From a virus, in the IMG/VR virus record IMGVR_UViG_3300042914_001626, positions 1-24,871 of that record: DNA of 24,871 nt. The stretch is one strand, 5' to 3'. The translations under genes and the position numbers were made by a program. Positions 16,702-24,871 of this stretch are shown piece after piece. The notes below the pieces were generated by a model. It worked only from the letters and a program-made list of their open reading frames with translations, did no database searches and had not been told where the DNA came from. Numbering within the stretch: the first letter of the stretch is position 1; each line of letters opens with the position of its first letter.

Positions 16702-19200
16702 ATGGCAGTAGAGAGAGTAGTAATCGAGATTACAGGAGATACAAGTAAGATTAAGTCAACCATCGCTGAACTGGAGAAGTTAGGCAAGGTTGACAGGGAT
16801 AATGCTGATTCCTTCAAAAGAAATAATAAGGAATACAATGACCAGTTAAATAAGACTAAGGGGAATATAGGTTCGTTTGCAGAGCAAATGAATAGCTTAA
16901 AGCAGCAAATCATTGGTGCATTTGCTATAACCTCTATAGTAGAATTTGGAAAAGAGTCTCTTAAGACCTCAGCTAAGATTAATTCAATAGGCAACTCATT
17001 AAAGTTTATTACCGGATCTGCTGCTAATGCGGAGAAAACAATGGAATATCTTAGAGACCTATCCAATCGTCTAGGTCTTGAGTTTGAAAGTACCGCACAA
17101 GCATTTAAGCTATTCGCCGGTGCTACTACTCAGTCAGGAATGTCGCTAAGTGAGAGTAAGACTATCTTTGAACAAGTAAGTAAGGCAGTTACGACTATGG
17201 GACTGTCTGCTGACGATGCAGAAGGTGTGTTCCTAGCCCTTTCGCAAATTATGAGTAAGGGCGTTCTGTCGGCCGAGGAATTGCGTCAACAAATTGGGGA
17301 ACGGCTTCCCGGTGCGTTTGCAGCAGCAGTAAAATGGTCAGGCAAAACTGAACAAGAGTTCAATAAATTGCTTGAAACTGGTCAAATATTGTCTAAGGAT
17401 TTTCTTCCCGGATTCGGCTCACAAATTGAAAAAGACTTAGGGGGTGGTTTTGAAGATGCTGCAAATGGAATGCAAGCCAATTTGAATCGCTTGCAAAATA
17501 TGTGGACTGATTTCAAGAATTTCTTTGGTGCATACATAGTTTATCCATTAGTTAGTGCAGTGAAAGGATTACTTGTTGATGTACCAAAGATGCTCCTTGA
17601 TGATTTAACAAGGGTATTTTATAAGAAGACAATATTTGATATACCTGAGATAAAAGCCCAATTTGATGCAGTTGAAGCTAATTTCATTAAATTAGGAGTT
17701 AGAGTTGCAAATGCTAAGACAATTAAAGATTTAGAAGTATTAGGTTCAACAACAACTAAGTATTTCAATAGTCTATCCTCAGGCATGAAAGAACTAGCTA
17801 ACTCACAATATATGTCGGTTATGGATCAACTTAGTGATAAATATAAAGATGTAGGAAATTCGGCAACTGCTTCAAAGATAAACTTAGATAAAATCATAAA
17901 AACATTTAAAGAGTTTGGTAAACAAGCTAAAGAAGCTAATAGTAAGGACGATATAACTAAAATTGGCAGAGGTGTAAGGGACTTCTATTCATCACTTGAA
18001 AAGGGAGTAAAACCTGAGGTTAAAAAGTATTATTATGAGGTACTTGACTTACTAAAGGCTCAGGGTATTGAATTGGGTAAATTAAAAGAGAAATTAGGTG
18101 CGTATGATGATCTCCTTAAGTCTGCATCTGAGGTTGAAAAAGCACTTCAAAATTTATATGCTAGTGGAGTACTCGCTAATACTCCGCTAGAAATAAAGCT
18201 AAGAACCGTACTTGCTCAGATTGATATGATTAATGAGAGGGTAAGACAAGCTAAGGAAGGATTTGATAAAATGGAAACCACAAGTGGAACAGAGAAAGGT
18301 GGAACACCAAAGGCATTTACAGAAGCTATTACTGCATTTGGCAAACCTTCTGAAAATAAGTTGGCAATCGATCAAATAGTTGAAAATGCAAAAAAAGCAA
18401 ATGATGAATTTGATAAGATTGAAGAAGAAAGAACAAGGAAGTTTAAGGAGGAGCAAGAAAAGCGAAAAGCGGCAGAAGAAGAATTTTATAATAAACTACC
18501 ACAATTTGCATCACAAGCCATTAGCATTATTTCACAATATCAAAATCAGGCGGCAGAATATGAGTTACAAGTATTGAATGAGAAGTTGGCGGCAAAGCAA
18601 ATAAGCGATAAAGAGTATGATGACCAAAGAAGGAAGATATTGACCAAACAAGCACAGGACCAAAAGGCTGCGGCAATATTACAGGCTACGATTGATATTG
18701 CAGGTTCTATTATGTCAACTTTAAAACAATTTGGAGGCACTCCATATGGTATTGCAATGGCTGCTATAACTGCTGGATTAGGTGCGGCACAATTAGCGGT
18801 TATTCAAAGCCAAAAGATACCAAAGTTCAAAAAAGGTACTGACTATGTGTCGTTAAATGGAAACCCTAAAGGAGAGGATACCATTCCTGCCTTGCTAAAT
18901 GAAGGAGAGGCGATTATAAGGACAGAAGAAAACGCTAAATATCCCGGACTCGCTAAGGCTTGGAATGATGGCAAACTGGACGAACATATTTACTCAAAAT
19001 GGATTACTCCTGAGTTGATTTTAAAGAAATCAATAGAACGTGAGGCTATTGATTATGATAAGTTAGGTCAATCAGTTGCAGACTCGATTAAAAAGAATCC
19101 ACAAGTTAAAGTGTCATTCGATAAGAGTGGATTTGCTACTTACATAATTAAAGGTAGTAGTGTTATTAATTACCAAAACAATAGATATTCTAGCAAATGA
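16702..19200 (+). CDS. Tail tape measure protein
   Basis: 832 residues. The N-terminal 250 residues show the TMP pattern: VVIEITGDTSKIKSTIAELE, a long helical region, then KTSAKINSIGNSLKFITGSA, LGLEFESTAQAFKLFAGAT, GVFLALSQIMSKGVLSAEEL, RQQIGERLPGAFAAA and NGMQANLNRLQNMWTDFKNF, known from tape measure N-terminal domains. The middle is helical and charged (coiled coils around 390-490 and 560-600). Hydrophobic Ala/Gly-rich stretches at about 650-700 (IDIAGSIMSTL, AMAAITAGLGAAQLAVI) precede a C-terminal FKKGTDYVSLNG and EDTIPALLNEGEAIIRTEEN. It sets tail length and enters the host envelope during DNA injection. Length implies a tail of roughly 110-130 nm by the usual 1.5 angstrom per residue rule. 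Confidence 0.92.
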   Translation: MAVERVVIEITGDTSKIKSTIAELEKLGKVDRDNADSFKRNNKEYNDQLNKTKGNIGSFAEQMNSLKQQIIGAFAITSIVEFGKESLKTSAKINSIGNSLKFITGSAANAEKTMEYLRDLSNRLGLEFESTAQAFKLFAGATTQSGMSLSESKTIFEQVSKAVTTMGLSADDAEGVFLALSQIMSKGVLSAEELRQQIGERLPGAFAAAVKWSGKTEQEFNKLLETGQILSKDFLPGFGSQIEKDLGGGFEDAANGMQANLNRLQNMWTDFKNFFGAYIVYPLVSAVKGLLVDVPKMLLDDLTRVFYKKTIFDIPEIKAQFDAVEANFIKLGVRVANAKTIKDLEVLGSTTTKYFNSLSSGMKELANSQYMSVMDQLSDKYKDVGNSATASKINLDKIIKTFKEFGKQAKEANSKDDITKIGRGVRDFYSSLEKGVKPEVKKYYYEVLDLLKAQGIELGKLKEKLGAYDDLLKSASEVEKALQNLYASGVLANTPLEIKLRTVLAQIDMINERVRQAKEGFDKMETTSGTEKGGTPKAFTEAITAFGKPSENKLAIDQIVENAKKANDEFDKIEEERTRKFKEEQEKRKAAEEEFYNKLPQFASQAISIISQYQNQAAEYELQVLNEKLAAKQISDKEYDDQRRKILTKQAQDQKAAAILQATIDIAGSIMSTLKQFGGTPYGIAMAAITAGLGAAQLAVIQSQKIPKFKKGTDYVSLNGNPKGEDTIPALLNEGEAIIRTEENAKYPGLAKAWNDGKLDEHIYSKWITPELILKKSIEREAIDYDKLGQSVADSIKKNPQVKVSFDKSGFATYIIKGSSVINYQNNRYSSK

Positions 19201-21563
19201 TATTCTACTTCGATATAACCGTTATAGATGATAATGGCAACATTCTAATATCTTACCCTATTGAGGAACCAGTTGGATGGGATTCCATTGGGTTGAGAAT
19301 AAAGCGTGATGAGAACTGGCATGGTTTCTTTGACTTTATTGACGATTCTATTTCTAATATGAAGTTCGTTGGTGAAGGGATGACAAGAATAGAAGATGCT
19401 TATTATTTAGCTGGTATAGATGCTTCATTAGGTTTGAAAGTTAGCCTACAATGTGATGACGATAATAATAAGGTGGACATTTATGAAGGCAGATTCAATT
19501 TTGATACATTTCAGAAGTTCTGTGGCGATTATTGCTATGTAACTTGCGGCATTGAATCGACCTCTTGTATCATGAAATTCAAGAATCGCTATGATACGGC
19601 AGTTGATATGGAATCGCTGCAGAGTATTTCAGCACAATTTGACCAAAGTGGTGATAATTTAACGGATTATGGCGATTATACTGTTGACATTCCAAGTAGA
19701 GGCTTAACTAATAGGCTACTACTTGAATATGACAATAAGGTTGTAACCGATTGTGATACCGTTAACCAAATTAATCCCGGTCAATGCGGATTTCCTGTTA
19801 CTGGACAAATCTATTCCCACTATTATCAGTTTGAGTTTGATATAGTTGAAAATACTTTTCAAAATACTGGTATTTCATATCATAAGCAAGAAGGAGAAAT
19901 AGGTAGCCCTTTTGATGGATGCTATATTACTTGCGGTAGCGGAGTAGGTCCTGATGTTACTGGACCTTGTTTGCTTGATCCAACAGTTCCATTACTTGAC
20001 AATGTTTTTGATACGTCATTAATTTGCGTTACAACGTTTGATTGGTATATTTCAATGAAATGTATTGTAACAATTTGTGCTGGAAATTCAAACCTAAATG
20101 CTGCTGTATTTTTTGCTCTTTGGCATTACAAGTTGGATGGCAGCAAAGAGGCTTTATGGAGTACCACATTGTTTCCTGCTTGTACTGCTGGAACATACAT
20201 TGACGACAATGATTGCGAGTCATTTTTGCTTCAAGGCTCAGGATTTGGATCAGTTGATTTACAAGTTGGCGAAAGATTGTTTTTCTGGTGCAATGTTCAG
20301 AACATTTACTTTACAGGAGTAAGCGGAGTATCTACACCATACAACATTGAATTTGATTTTGAATATTGTAACATTGATATTTCAGCAGTAAGTAAATGTG
20401 AGCCAACTAGCGCAAAATCATTTCTAATAAATGAAACCTTATCTCATATCTCTGAGTCGATTACCGACAATTGCCTACCAGTTTACTCAGAATGGTACGG
20501 AAGGACAGACTCATTGCCTTATGATGTAGCGCAAGATGGATATGGCTCTATGAAGTGTGTTACCAAAGGTAGTATGATTAGAAATATTATTTTCAAGAAC
20601 GGCACACTACCAAGATTGCAGCTAAGTATGAAGGATTGCTTTGATGCACTAAATGCTATTGAATGTATCGGCATGTCGGTTGAGGAAAATACTATTGATG
20701 GTGGGAAATGGTTAAGAATTGAACGATTTAACTATTTCTATGACCAAAATATCATATTAGAGTTACAAGGAGTAAATGATGTTGCAATTAAGGTTAAGAG
20801 TAGTGCCTTTATAAATAATTTTAAAACAGGCTATTCAACATGGAGGAGGGAAGATATTACAGGTCAGGGCGAATTTATGACCACAAGAGAATATACTACT
20901 GGCATAAAATCTTCATCCAATCCTTTTGAAAAAATATGCAATTGGATTGCGGCTACATTTACAATTGAATTGACACGAAGGCAATATGGTTACAATACAA
21001 GGGATTGGGATTATGATGAAAATACATTTTTATTTAGCTTACACAGATTTAACGGCAAGATAGAAGTTGAGACTGCTGACTTTTATTCGAATCTAAATAA
21101 TGTTAGCGACCAAGCGTCCTTGTATAATTTAAGGATTTCACCGATAAGGATGGCATTAATGTGGTTGCAGAGGTTGTACCAACAATACCTATCTCCGACA
21201 GGAACAAATACGGCTGGTAACTTGGTTTTATTTACTAAAGGCGATGCTAATATAGTTGCTGAAGGCGAGTTGACTAATAACAATATATTTAAAGCATATC
21301 CATTACAGGAAAATGACAATCTTTATGGAGACCAATTTGCAACAGATGATTATTGGTTCCCATTTTTAAGAAATGAGATAGCCGAATTTTCTTATCCTTT
21401 ATCATTCGAAAATTGGTTACTTTTGTACGGCAATCCAAAAGGATTGATTAAATTTAATTGTGGCACAGAGGTTAAATATGGATGGATATTGGACATAAAT
21501 TATAAACCTACAACAGGGATGGCTGACTTTGTTTTACAACTTGCAAACTACACCGAGGACTAA
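19197..21563 (+). CDS. Large Cys-rich tail or baseplate protein
   Basis: 788 residues, starting MIFYFDITVIDDNGNILISY and overlapping the tape measure stop as ATGA. The first 160 residues look beta-rich and carry a stretch with WDSIGLRIKRDENWHGFFD, of a type seen in proteins following the tape measure in Bacteroidota phages. It contains about 30 Cys (for example FCGDYCYVTCGIESTSC), many in pairs, unusual for a tail protein and suggesting disulfides or metal sites. The C-terminal third (SFENWLLLYGNPKGLIKFNC) may form a separate domain. Distal tail or tail-associated protein is inferred from position; no family was recognised with certainty. Confidence 0.6.
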   Translation: MIFYFDITVIDDNGNILISYPIEEPVGWDSIGLRIKRDENWHGFFDFIDDSISNMKFVGEGMTRIEDAYYLAGIDASLGLKVSLQCDDDNNKVDIYEGRFNFDTFQKFCGDYCYVTCGIESTSCIMKFKNRYDTAVDMESLQSISAQFDQSGDNLTDYGDYTVDIPSRGLTNRLLLEYDNKVVTDCDTVNQINPGQCGFPVTGQIYSHYYQFEFDIVENTFQNTGISYHKQEGEIGSPFDGCYITCGSGVGPDVTGPCLLDPTVPLLDNVFDTSLICVTTFDWYISMKCIVTICAGNSNLNAAVFFALWHYKLDGSKEALWSTTLFPACTAGTYIDDNDCESFLLQGSGFGSVDLQVGERLFFWCNVQNIYFTGVSGVSTPYNIEFDFEYCNIDISAVSKCEPTSAKSFLINETLSHISESITDNCLPVYSEWYGRTDSLPYDVAQDGYGSMKCVTKGSMIRNIIFKNGTLPRLQLSMKDCFDALNAIECIGMSVEENTIDGGKWLRIERFNYFYDQNIILELQGVNDVAIKVKSSAFINNFKTGYSTWRREDITGQGEFMTTREYTTGIKSSSNPFEKICNWIAATFTIELTRRQYGYNTRDWDYDENTFLFSLHRFNGKIEVETADFYSNLNNVSDQASLYNLRISPIRMALMWLQRLYQQYLSPTGTNTAGNLVLFTKGDANIVAEGELTNNNIFKAYPLQENDNLYGDQFATDDYWFPFLRNEIAEFSYPLSFENWLLLYGNPKGLIKFNCGTEVKYGWILDINYKPTTGMADFVLQLANYTED

Positions 21564-22609
21564 TGGCTAATACTAGATTATTTCCCGAACCATTTTCATT
21601 TGTTCAATTAAATGATGAGGTAATTGATTATGCTGATCCGACTCTGCCTAATTGTATAAGAGAGAATCCTCTTTGTCTTCCATTGTCAGACTTTGCCAAC
21701 ATTGACTTCAAAATGAACGTGGTTCAGTTTAGAAATATTGAAGGACTTTATTCTGTTACTAAGTTTTGGGCTATTCCGATTAAAGGCTGCTGCGAATGTG
21801 AATTTCCTGAAGGCTATTTTCCATTTATGGGTGCATTGCAAGGAGAGATTTATGTCAAGGATGGATTAACATTAGACAACTATACCTATACCTCAGTTGA
21901 CAACCTAAATACAGATGACTTTGATGGATTAATTAGATTCAATCAAGCCGTTACTTTAGATCCAAGTGAGACTCCTATTACATTTGATTATTGGAACGCT
22001 AACTATGCCAATGAGCCAATTGAATTGAATGATTGCTTTAGATTTTACTTTGTTCAAGCGTATTATACACAAGAAGAAGATGGTTTATACTTAGAAGCGA
22101 TTGACCATTTAGGTTGTTCAAATTGCTTCACAAGAGCAGTAGAATGCTGGAATAGTGTATTAACTTATTCTTGTAATGAGAATACCAATGGGTTTAATTA
22201 TTTCCCTGATACTTCCTTCACAAATCCATTGCCTAATAAAATAGAGGCTAATTTCTTTCTCAAAAATCCTCAATTAGCCTCTACTGAAAATTCTTACAAA
22301 AAGTCAGATGGCTCATTCATTAAATTAAGTGAGGTAATTGATGAGACGTATGATTTGGAGACAAACCAATGGACTCACAACTGGCATCGTAGATTAAAGA
22401 TTGGCATTTCAAGTGATACCGTATTAATTAGCAATCCTAATATAGTTCAGCAGACAAGAGGCGATTGGGCGGTTCAGATTGCTCAATTTATATGCAAGGA
22501 TGAGTATGAGATAAGTTGGCAAAATAGACCAAGGACAATCGGAATGGGTAAAACCAAATTGACCAATGCAAAACCATTATTAATGAAAAACTCAAACTGC
22601 AATGACTAA
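21563..22609 (+). CDS. Structural protein of unknown function, tail region
   Basis: 348 residues, starting MANTRLFPEPFSFVQLNDEV at a TAATG overlap. Beta-rich, acidic, with Cys clusters (IKGCCECEFPEGYF, HLGCSNCFTRAVECW), like the preceding protein. The C-terminal half includes YDLETNQWTHNWHRRLKIGI and SDTVLISNPNIVQQTRGDWA, beta-rich and reminiscent of tail-tip assembly proteins. No family recognised. Probably a baseplate or tail-tip component working with the 788-residue protein. Confidence 0.55.
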   Translation: MANTRLFPEPFSFVQLNDEVIDYADPTLPNCIRENPLCLPLSDFANIDFKMNVVQFRNIEGLYSVTKFWAIPIKGCCECEFPEGYFPFMGALQGEIYVKDGLTLDNYTYTSVDNLNTDDFDGLIRFNQAVTLDPSETPITFDYWNANYANEPIELNDCFRFYFVQAYYTQEEDGLYLEAIDHLGCSNCFTRAVECWNSVLTYSCNENTNGFNYFPDTSFTNPLPNKIEANFFLKNPQLASTENSYKKSDGSFIKLSEVIDETYDLETNQWTHNWHRRLKIGISSDTVLISNPNIVQQTRGDWAVQIAQFICKDEYEISWQNRPRTIGMGKTKLTNAKPLLMKNSNCND

Positions 22610-23561
22610 AAATAGAGGCATACTACTACTAGCATTAGGTCAGCCGCATTATGGCAACTATGCGGCTAACTTGGCGATGTCGATTAAATTTAATTGTCCG
22701 GATATGCCAATAGCATTAATTCATGATGAAGGTGCAATTAGACATATATCGGCTGACAAGAGACTGCAATTATTTGACGAATTAATTGAAGCACCAAAGG
22801 AGACATATGTAGTTAATGGACAATCTAAGTATATAAGAGCCAAGAACTTCATATATGAGTTAAGTCCATTTGATGAGACTTTATTCTTAGATGCAGATAT
22901 CGTTTTATTTCCAAACTCAACGACTAAGATAAATGACCTATTTGCAGAGTTGAATAACTATGAGTTTACAATGTCAAATCGTGGGACCTTTGATATGGCA
23001 AGTCTTAAAAAGGATGATTATAGCCAATGGGTTAACTTACACGATGTGAAGAAAGCATACGGTATTAAGACCGGAAAGTATTATGGCATTCACTCTGAGT
23101 TTATTTGGTTTAAGAAATCAGCCAAAAATGATAAATTCTTCTCACTTGTGGCTGATATCACTAAAGACTTTGACGATTATACCACCATATCAAATGATGT
23201 TAAGGCTCATCATTCTGCGGTTAGTTTAATTAATGAGACTATTGTCAAACGTGCGGTCTTTGGAGGTGGAACACCTGACGAGTTGCCTTATGCTATTGCG
23301 ATTGCTAAATTAAAGCATTATCCTCATAAGGATGATTATAACTGCATCTATTGGGAGTTAGCCGATAATGTTAGGCTTATTCATAATGTAAAAAATCTTT
23401 ATAGTCAATATATTGGTTTAAGTTGGGGTGGCAATCGCACTCCAGCCGAAACAACAAAATTATATAACCTATTGGTTAAATTTTACTGCGGCAAAGGTGG
23501 GTATCGTTATTTCCCACTAGTAGCTAAAAAGACATTCGCAAATGGAAGAAATAATTTCTGA
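22602..23561 (+). CDS. GT8-like glycosyltransferase
   Basis: 319 residues. GT-A fold features: N-terminal strand RGILLLALGQPHYGNYAANL with a nucleotide-sugar position, IRAKNFIYELSPFDETLFLD, and a DAD motif (FLDADIVLF, residues 97-99), the metal- and donor-binding site of GT8 and related families. The remaining part (SRGTFDM missing here; instead MSNRGTFDMASLKKD, GIHSEFIWFKKS) carries acceptor-side loops. It overlaps the structural gene before by 8 bases and the portal-like gene after by 20, so it is made with virion proteins. Sugar modification of tail or head proteins is a reasonable inference. Confidence 0.72.
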   Translation: MTKNRGILLLALGQPHYGNYAANLAMSIKFNCPDMPIALIHDEGAIRHISADKRLQLFDELIEAPKETYVVNGQSKYIRAKNFIYELSPFDETLFLDADIVLFPNSTTKINDLFAELNNYEFTMSNRGTFDMASLKKDDYSQWVNLHDVKKAYGIKTGKYYGIHSEFIWFKKSAKNDKFFSLVADITKDFDDYTTISNDVKAHHSAVSLINETIVKRAVFGGGTPDELPYAIAIAKLKHYPHKDDYNCIYWELADNVRLIHNVKNLYSQYIGLSWGGNRTPAETTKLYNLLVKFYCGKGGYRYFPLVAKKTFANGRNNF

Positions 23562-24871
23562 TGAAATTAAGGCATTAGAACTCCTTAAAGAGTACGACAA
23601 CAAAGTTGGTGGTCAGGATAATTCTCACAAGAGGCTATACGCTGAGATGTGCGATTATGCTCACCATCTAGAGTTCCATTCTAGAGGCTATCAAGTTCCT
23701 CACTCAACCGTCCTAGCATCTAGTACTTATGCTAATTGGGATAATCCTTACTACCTTAATTGGAATTATGGCGATTATCATCAGAACATATGGTTTGCAA
23801 GGTTGATTTGGTCAAGAAGACCGGGAGAGGATAACGAGATTAAAGCCTATCGTGCTAACACTTGGAAGCCTGTTACTAAAGTTCCAATCAGCAAGGTAAT
23901 GAATGTCCTTAGTAAGATTAACAAGGCATCAGACTTTGCCGTTGACTTCAGCAAATCACAACCATCAGCCAAATTAAGTGAGGAAAATTCACTATTTGAA
24001 TATGTTGTTAATAGCTATCCTGAGTATCACTCAGTAGAGCATCATGTCTTTGGATATTTACTCAGAGAGTTAATTGCATCCGATCCTAACACATTATTAG
24101 CAGTAAAGCCATTGGAGCAGTATGACAATACTGATTTGCCGAAGCCATTCATTTACGCATATTCAAGTCATCAACAGATATGTTATGAATCAGGAGAGTA
24201 TGCGATAACTAAATGCGAATGCGATTATGAGTGGATAGACTCTACCGGTAATGAAAGAGAAAGCAAAATTTATGAGATATGGACTCCGAATGCAATTTAT
24301 TCTGCCTATAAGAATGAAGATTCCTATCTGATTATCCCTGAGAAAACTATCATCCATAACTTTGGTAGGTTACCAATTTGGAGACCAAGAGGACGAGTAA
24401 GGAAGATGAATGAACGGACTCCAATATGTATATCCTTCATAGACGAGATGCTGCCATCACTAGACAAGGCTGCTGGAGAGTTGAGCGATATGGATGCAGA
24501 GGTAGTTCAGCATATCTACTCTACTATGTGGTACTTTGCTGGTTCCAATTGCTCATTCTGTAATGGAGTGGGAAAAGTTACTAAAGATGGCAATGCAGTA
24601 GTCTGTACTAAATGCGAAGGACAAGGAGTTATGTCTAAATCTCCATATCAGGATATTGTGCTTCGTCAACCAAGGAATAAGACATTGGAAGGCGAGAGCA
24701 TTCCAACTCCTCCTGCTGGATATGTTGAGAAGTCAACTGAGATTGTTAAACTACAAGCTGAAAGGATTAAGGACCATATTGACTCTGCAATGTCAGCCGT
24801 TAATATGGATTATCTTAACAAAGTAGGTCAAAGTCAAGCTGGAATTGCTAAAAGATATGATAGAGACGAGG
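23542..24871 (+). CDS. Putative portal protein (partial, 3' end beyond window)
   Basis: 443 codons are present, open to the right edge, from ATG at 23542 inside the glycosyltransferase end. N-terminal part: MEEIISDEIKALELLKEYDN, LYAEMCDYAHHLEFHSRGY. Middle: NSLFEYVVNSYPEYHSVEHH, YLLRELIASDPNTLLAVKPL, a shape I associate with portal-like proteins of Bacteroidota phages. Unusual is a pair of CxxCxGxG motifs at residues 337-344 (CSFCNGVG) and 355-362 (CTKCEGQG), the zinc-finger motif of DnaJ. It ends in a helical stretch (AERIKDHIDSAMSAVNMDYL). Portal rests on pattern memory and on the absence of another portal gene in the window; location far from terminase is not typical, so alternatives remain. 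Confidence 0.45.
   Translation, partial: MEEIISDEIKALELLKEYDNKVGGQDNSHKRLYAEMCDYAHHLEFHSRGYQVPHSTVLASSTYANWDNPYYLNWNYGDYHQNIWFARLIWSRRPGEDNEIKAYRANTWKPVTKVPISKVMNVLSKINKASDFAVDFSKSQPSAKLSEENSLFEYVVNSYPEYHSVEHHVFGYLLRELIASDPNTLLAVKPLEQYDNTDLPKPFIYAYSSHQQICYESGEYAITKCECDYEWIDSTGNERESKIYEIWTPNAIYSAYKNEDSYLIIPEKTIIHNFGRLPIWRPRGRVRKMNERTPICISFIDEMLPSLDKAAGELSDMDAEVVQHIYSTMWYFAGSNCSFCNGVGKVTKDGNAVVCTKCEGQGVMSKSPYQDIVLRQPRNKTLEGESIPTPPAGYVEKSTEIVKLQAERIKDHIDSAMSAVNMDYLNKVGQSQAGIAKRYDRDE

Noticed and set aside
18199-18740. Minus-strand and alternative-frame open frames inside the tape measure gene
   Set aside because: They are shadows of the tape measure frame, Lys/Leu-biased by composition, with no leader.

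Overview
The window is a piece of a tailed double-stranded DNA phage (or prophage) genome whose host is most likely a member of the Bacteroidota. The DNA is AT-rich. Most genes lack a Shine-Dalgarno sequence and have A-rich leaders instead. The non-coding gaps repeatedly carry the Bacteroidota-type promoter core TAnnTTTG, usually as TATTTTTGC, in four cases with a TTTG/TTG box 17-18 bases upstream. A long tape measure gene preceded by a frameshifting tail-assembly-chaperone gene points to a long, probably siphovirus-like tail. No integrase or clear repressor is seen, so lifestyle is undecided.

Layout. (1) 1-2499, plus strand: the end of an unknown gene, a small exported protein, two small membrane/amphipathic proteins, a metallophosphoesterase, a short coiled-coil protein and a GH19 endolysin. 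This looks like the lysis module and ends in a rightward terminator at 2498-2538. (2) 2478-12083, minus strand: early genes, transcribed leftward from a promoter near 12114-12142. From upstream to downstream they are about ten small unknown genes (two of them 27- and 30-residue membrane peptides), an ERF-type single-strand annealing protein, a replisome-organizer-like protein, a DnaB-type helicase, a cytosine-C5 DNA methyltransferase, a block of small accessory genes, and a RusA-like nuclease. (3) 12084-12517: a divergent control region with an insulated 45-residue gene. (4) 12518-24871, plus strand: late genes, namely small and large terminase, a roughly 470-base non-coding interval, a GT25-like glycosyltransferase, small proteins, tail assembly chaperone with a -1 frameshift, tape measure, two large tail/structural proteins, a GT8-like glycosyltransferase and a truncated portal-like protein.

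Four features deserve most attention. First, at 3187-4250 small unrelated ORFs on one strand are separated by long imperfect inverted repeats bounded by TAAC/GTTA boxes that overlap the ORF stop codons. This resembles an integron gene-cassette cluster (attC sites without an integrase) inside a phage. Second, the leader of the replisome-organizer gene (8512-8608, minus) folds into two hairpins whose six-base loops are exactly complementary, and the second is followed by seven U just before the start codon: a candidate kissing-loop attenuator. Third, a T9 run at 16404-16412 can shift ribosomes by -1 into a frame that ends one base before the tape measure start. Fourth, directly after the large terminase gene a near-perfect promoter is followed about 65-100 bases later by an intrinsic terminator (a predicted small RNA), and then by 300 bases with nested stems and no convincing ORF.

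The genes form a coherent programme: ERF, RusA-like nuclease, organizer and helicase for replication and recombination; the methyltransferase for marking phage DNA; terminase and portal for packaging; chaperone, tape measure and tail proteins for the tail; endolysin and membrane proteins for release. Functional calls rest on motifs read by eye; no database search was run.
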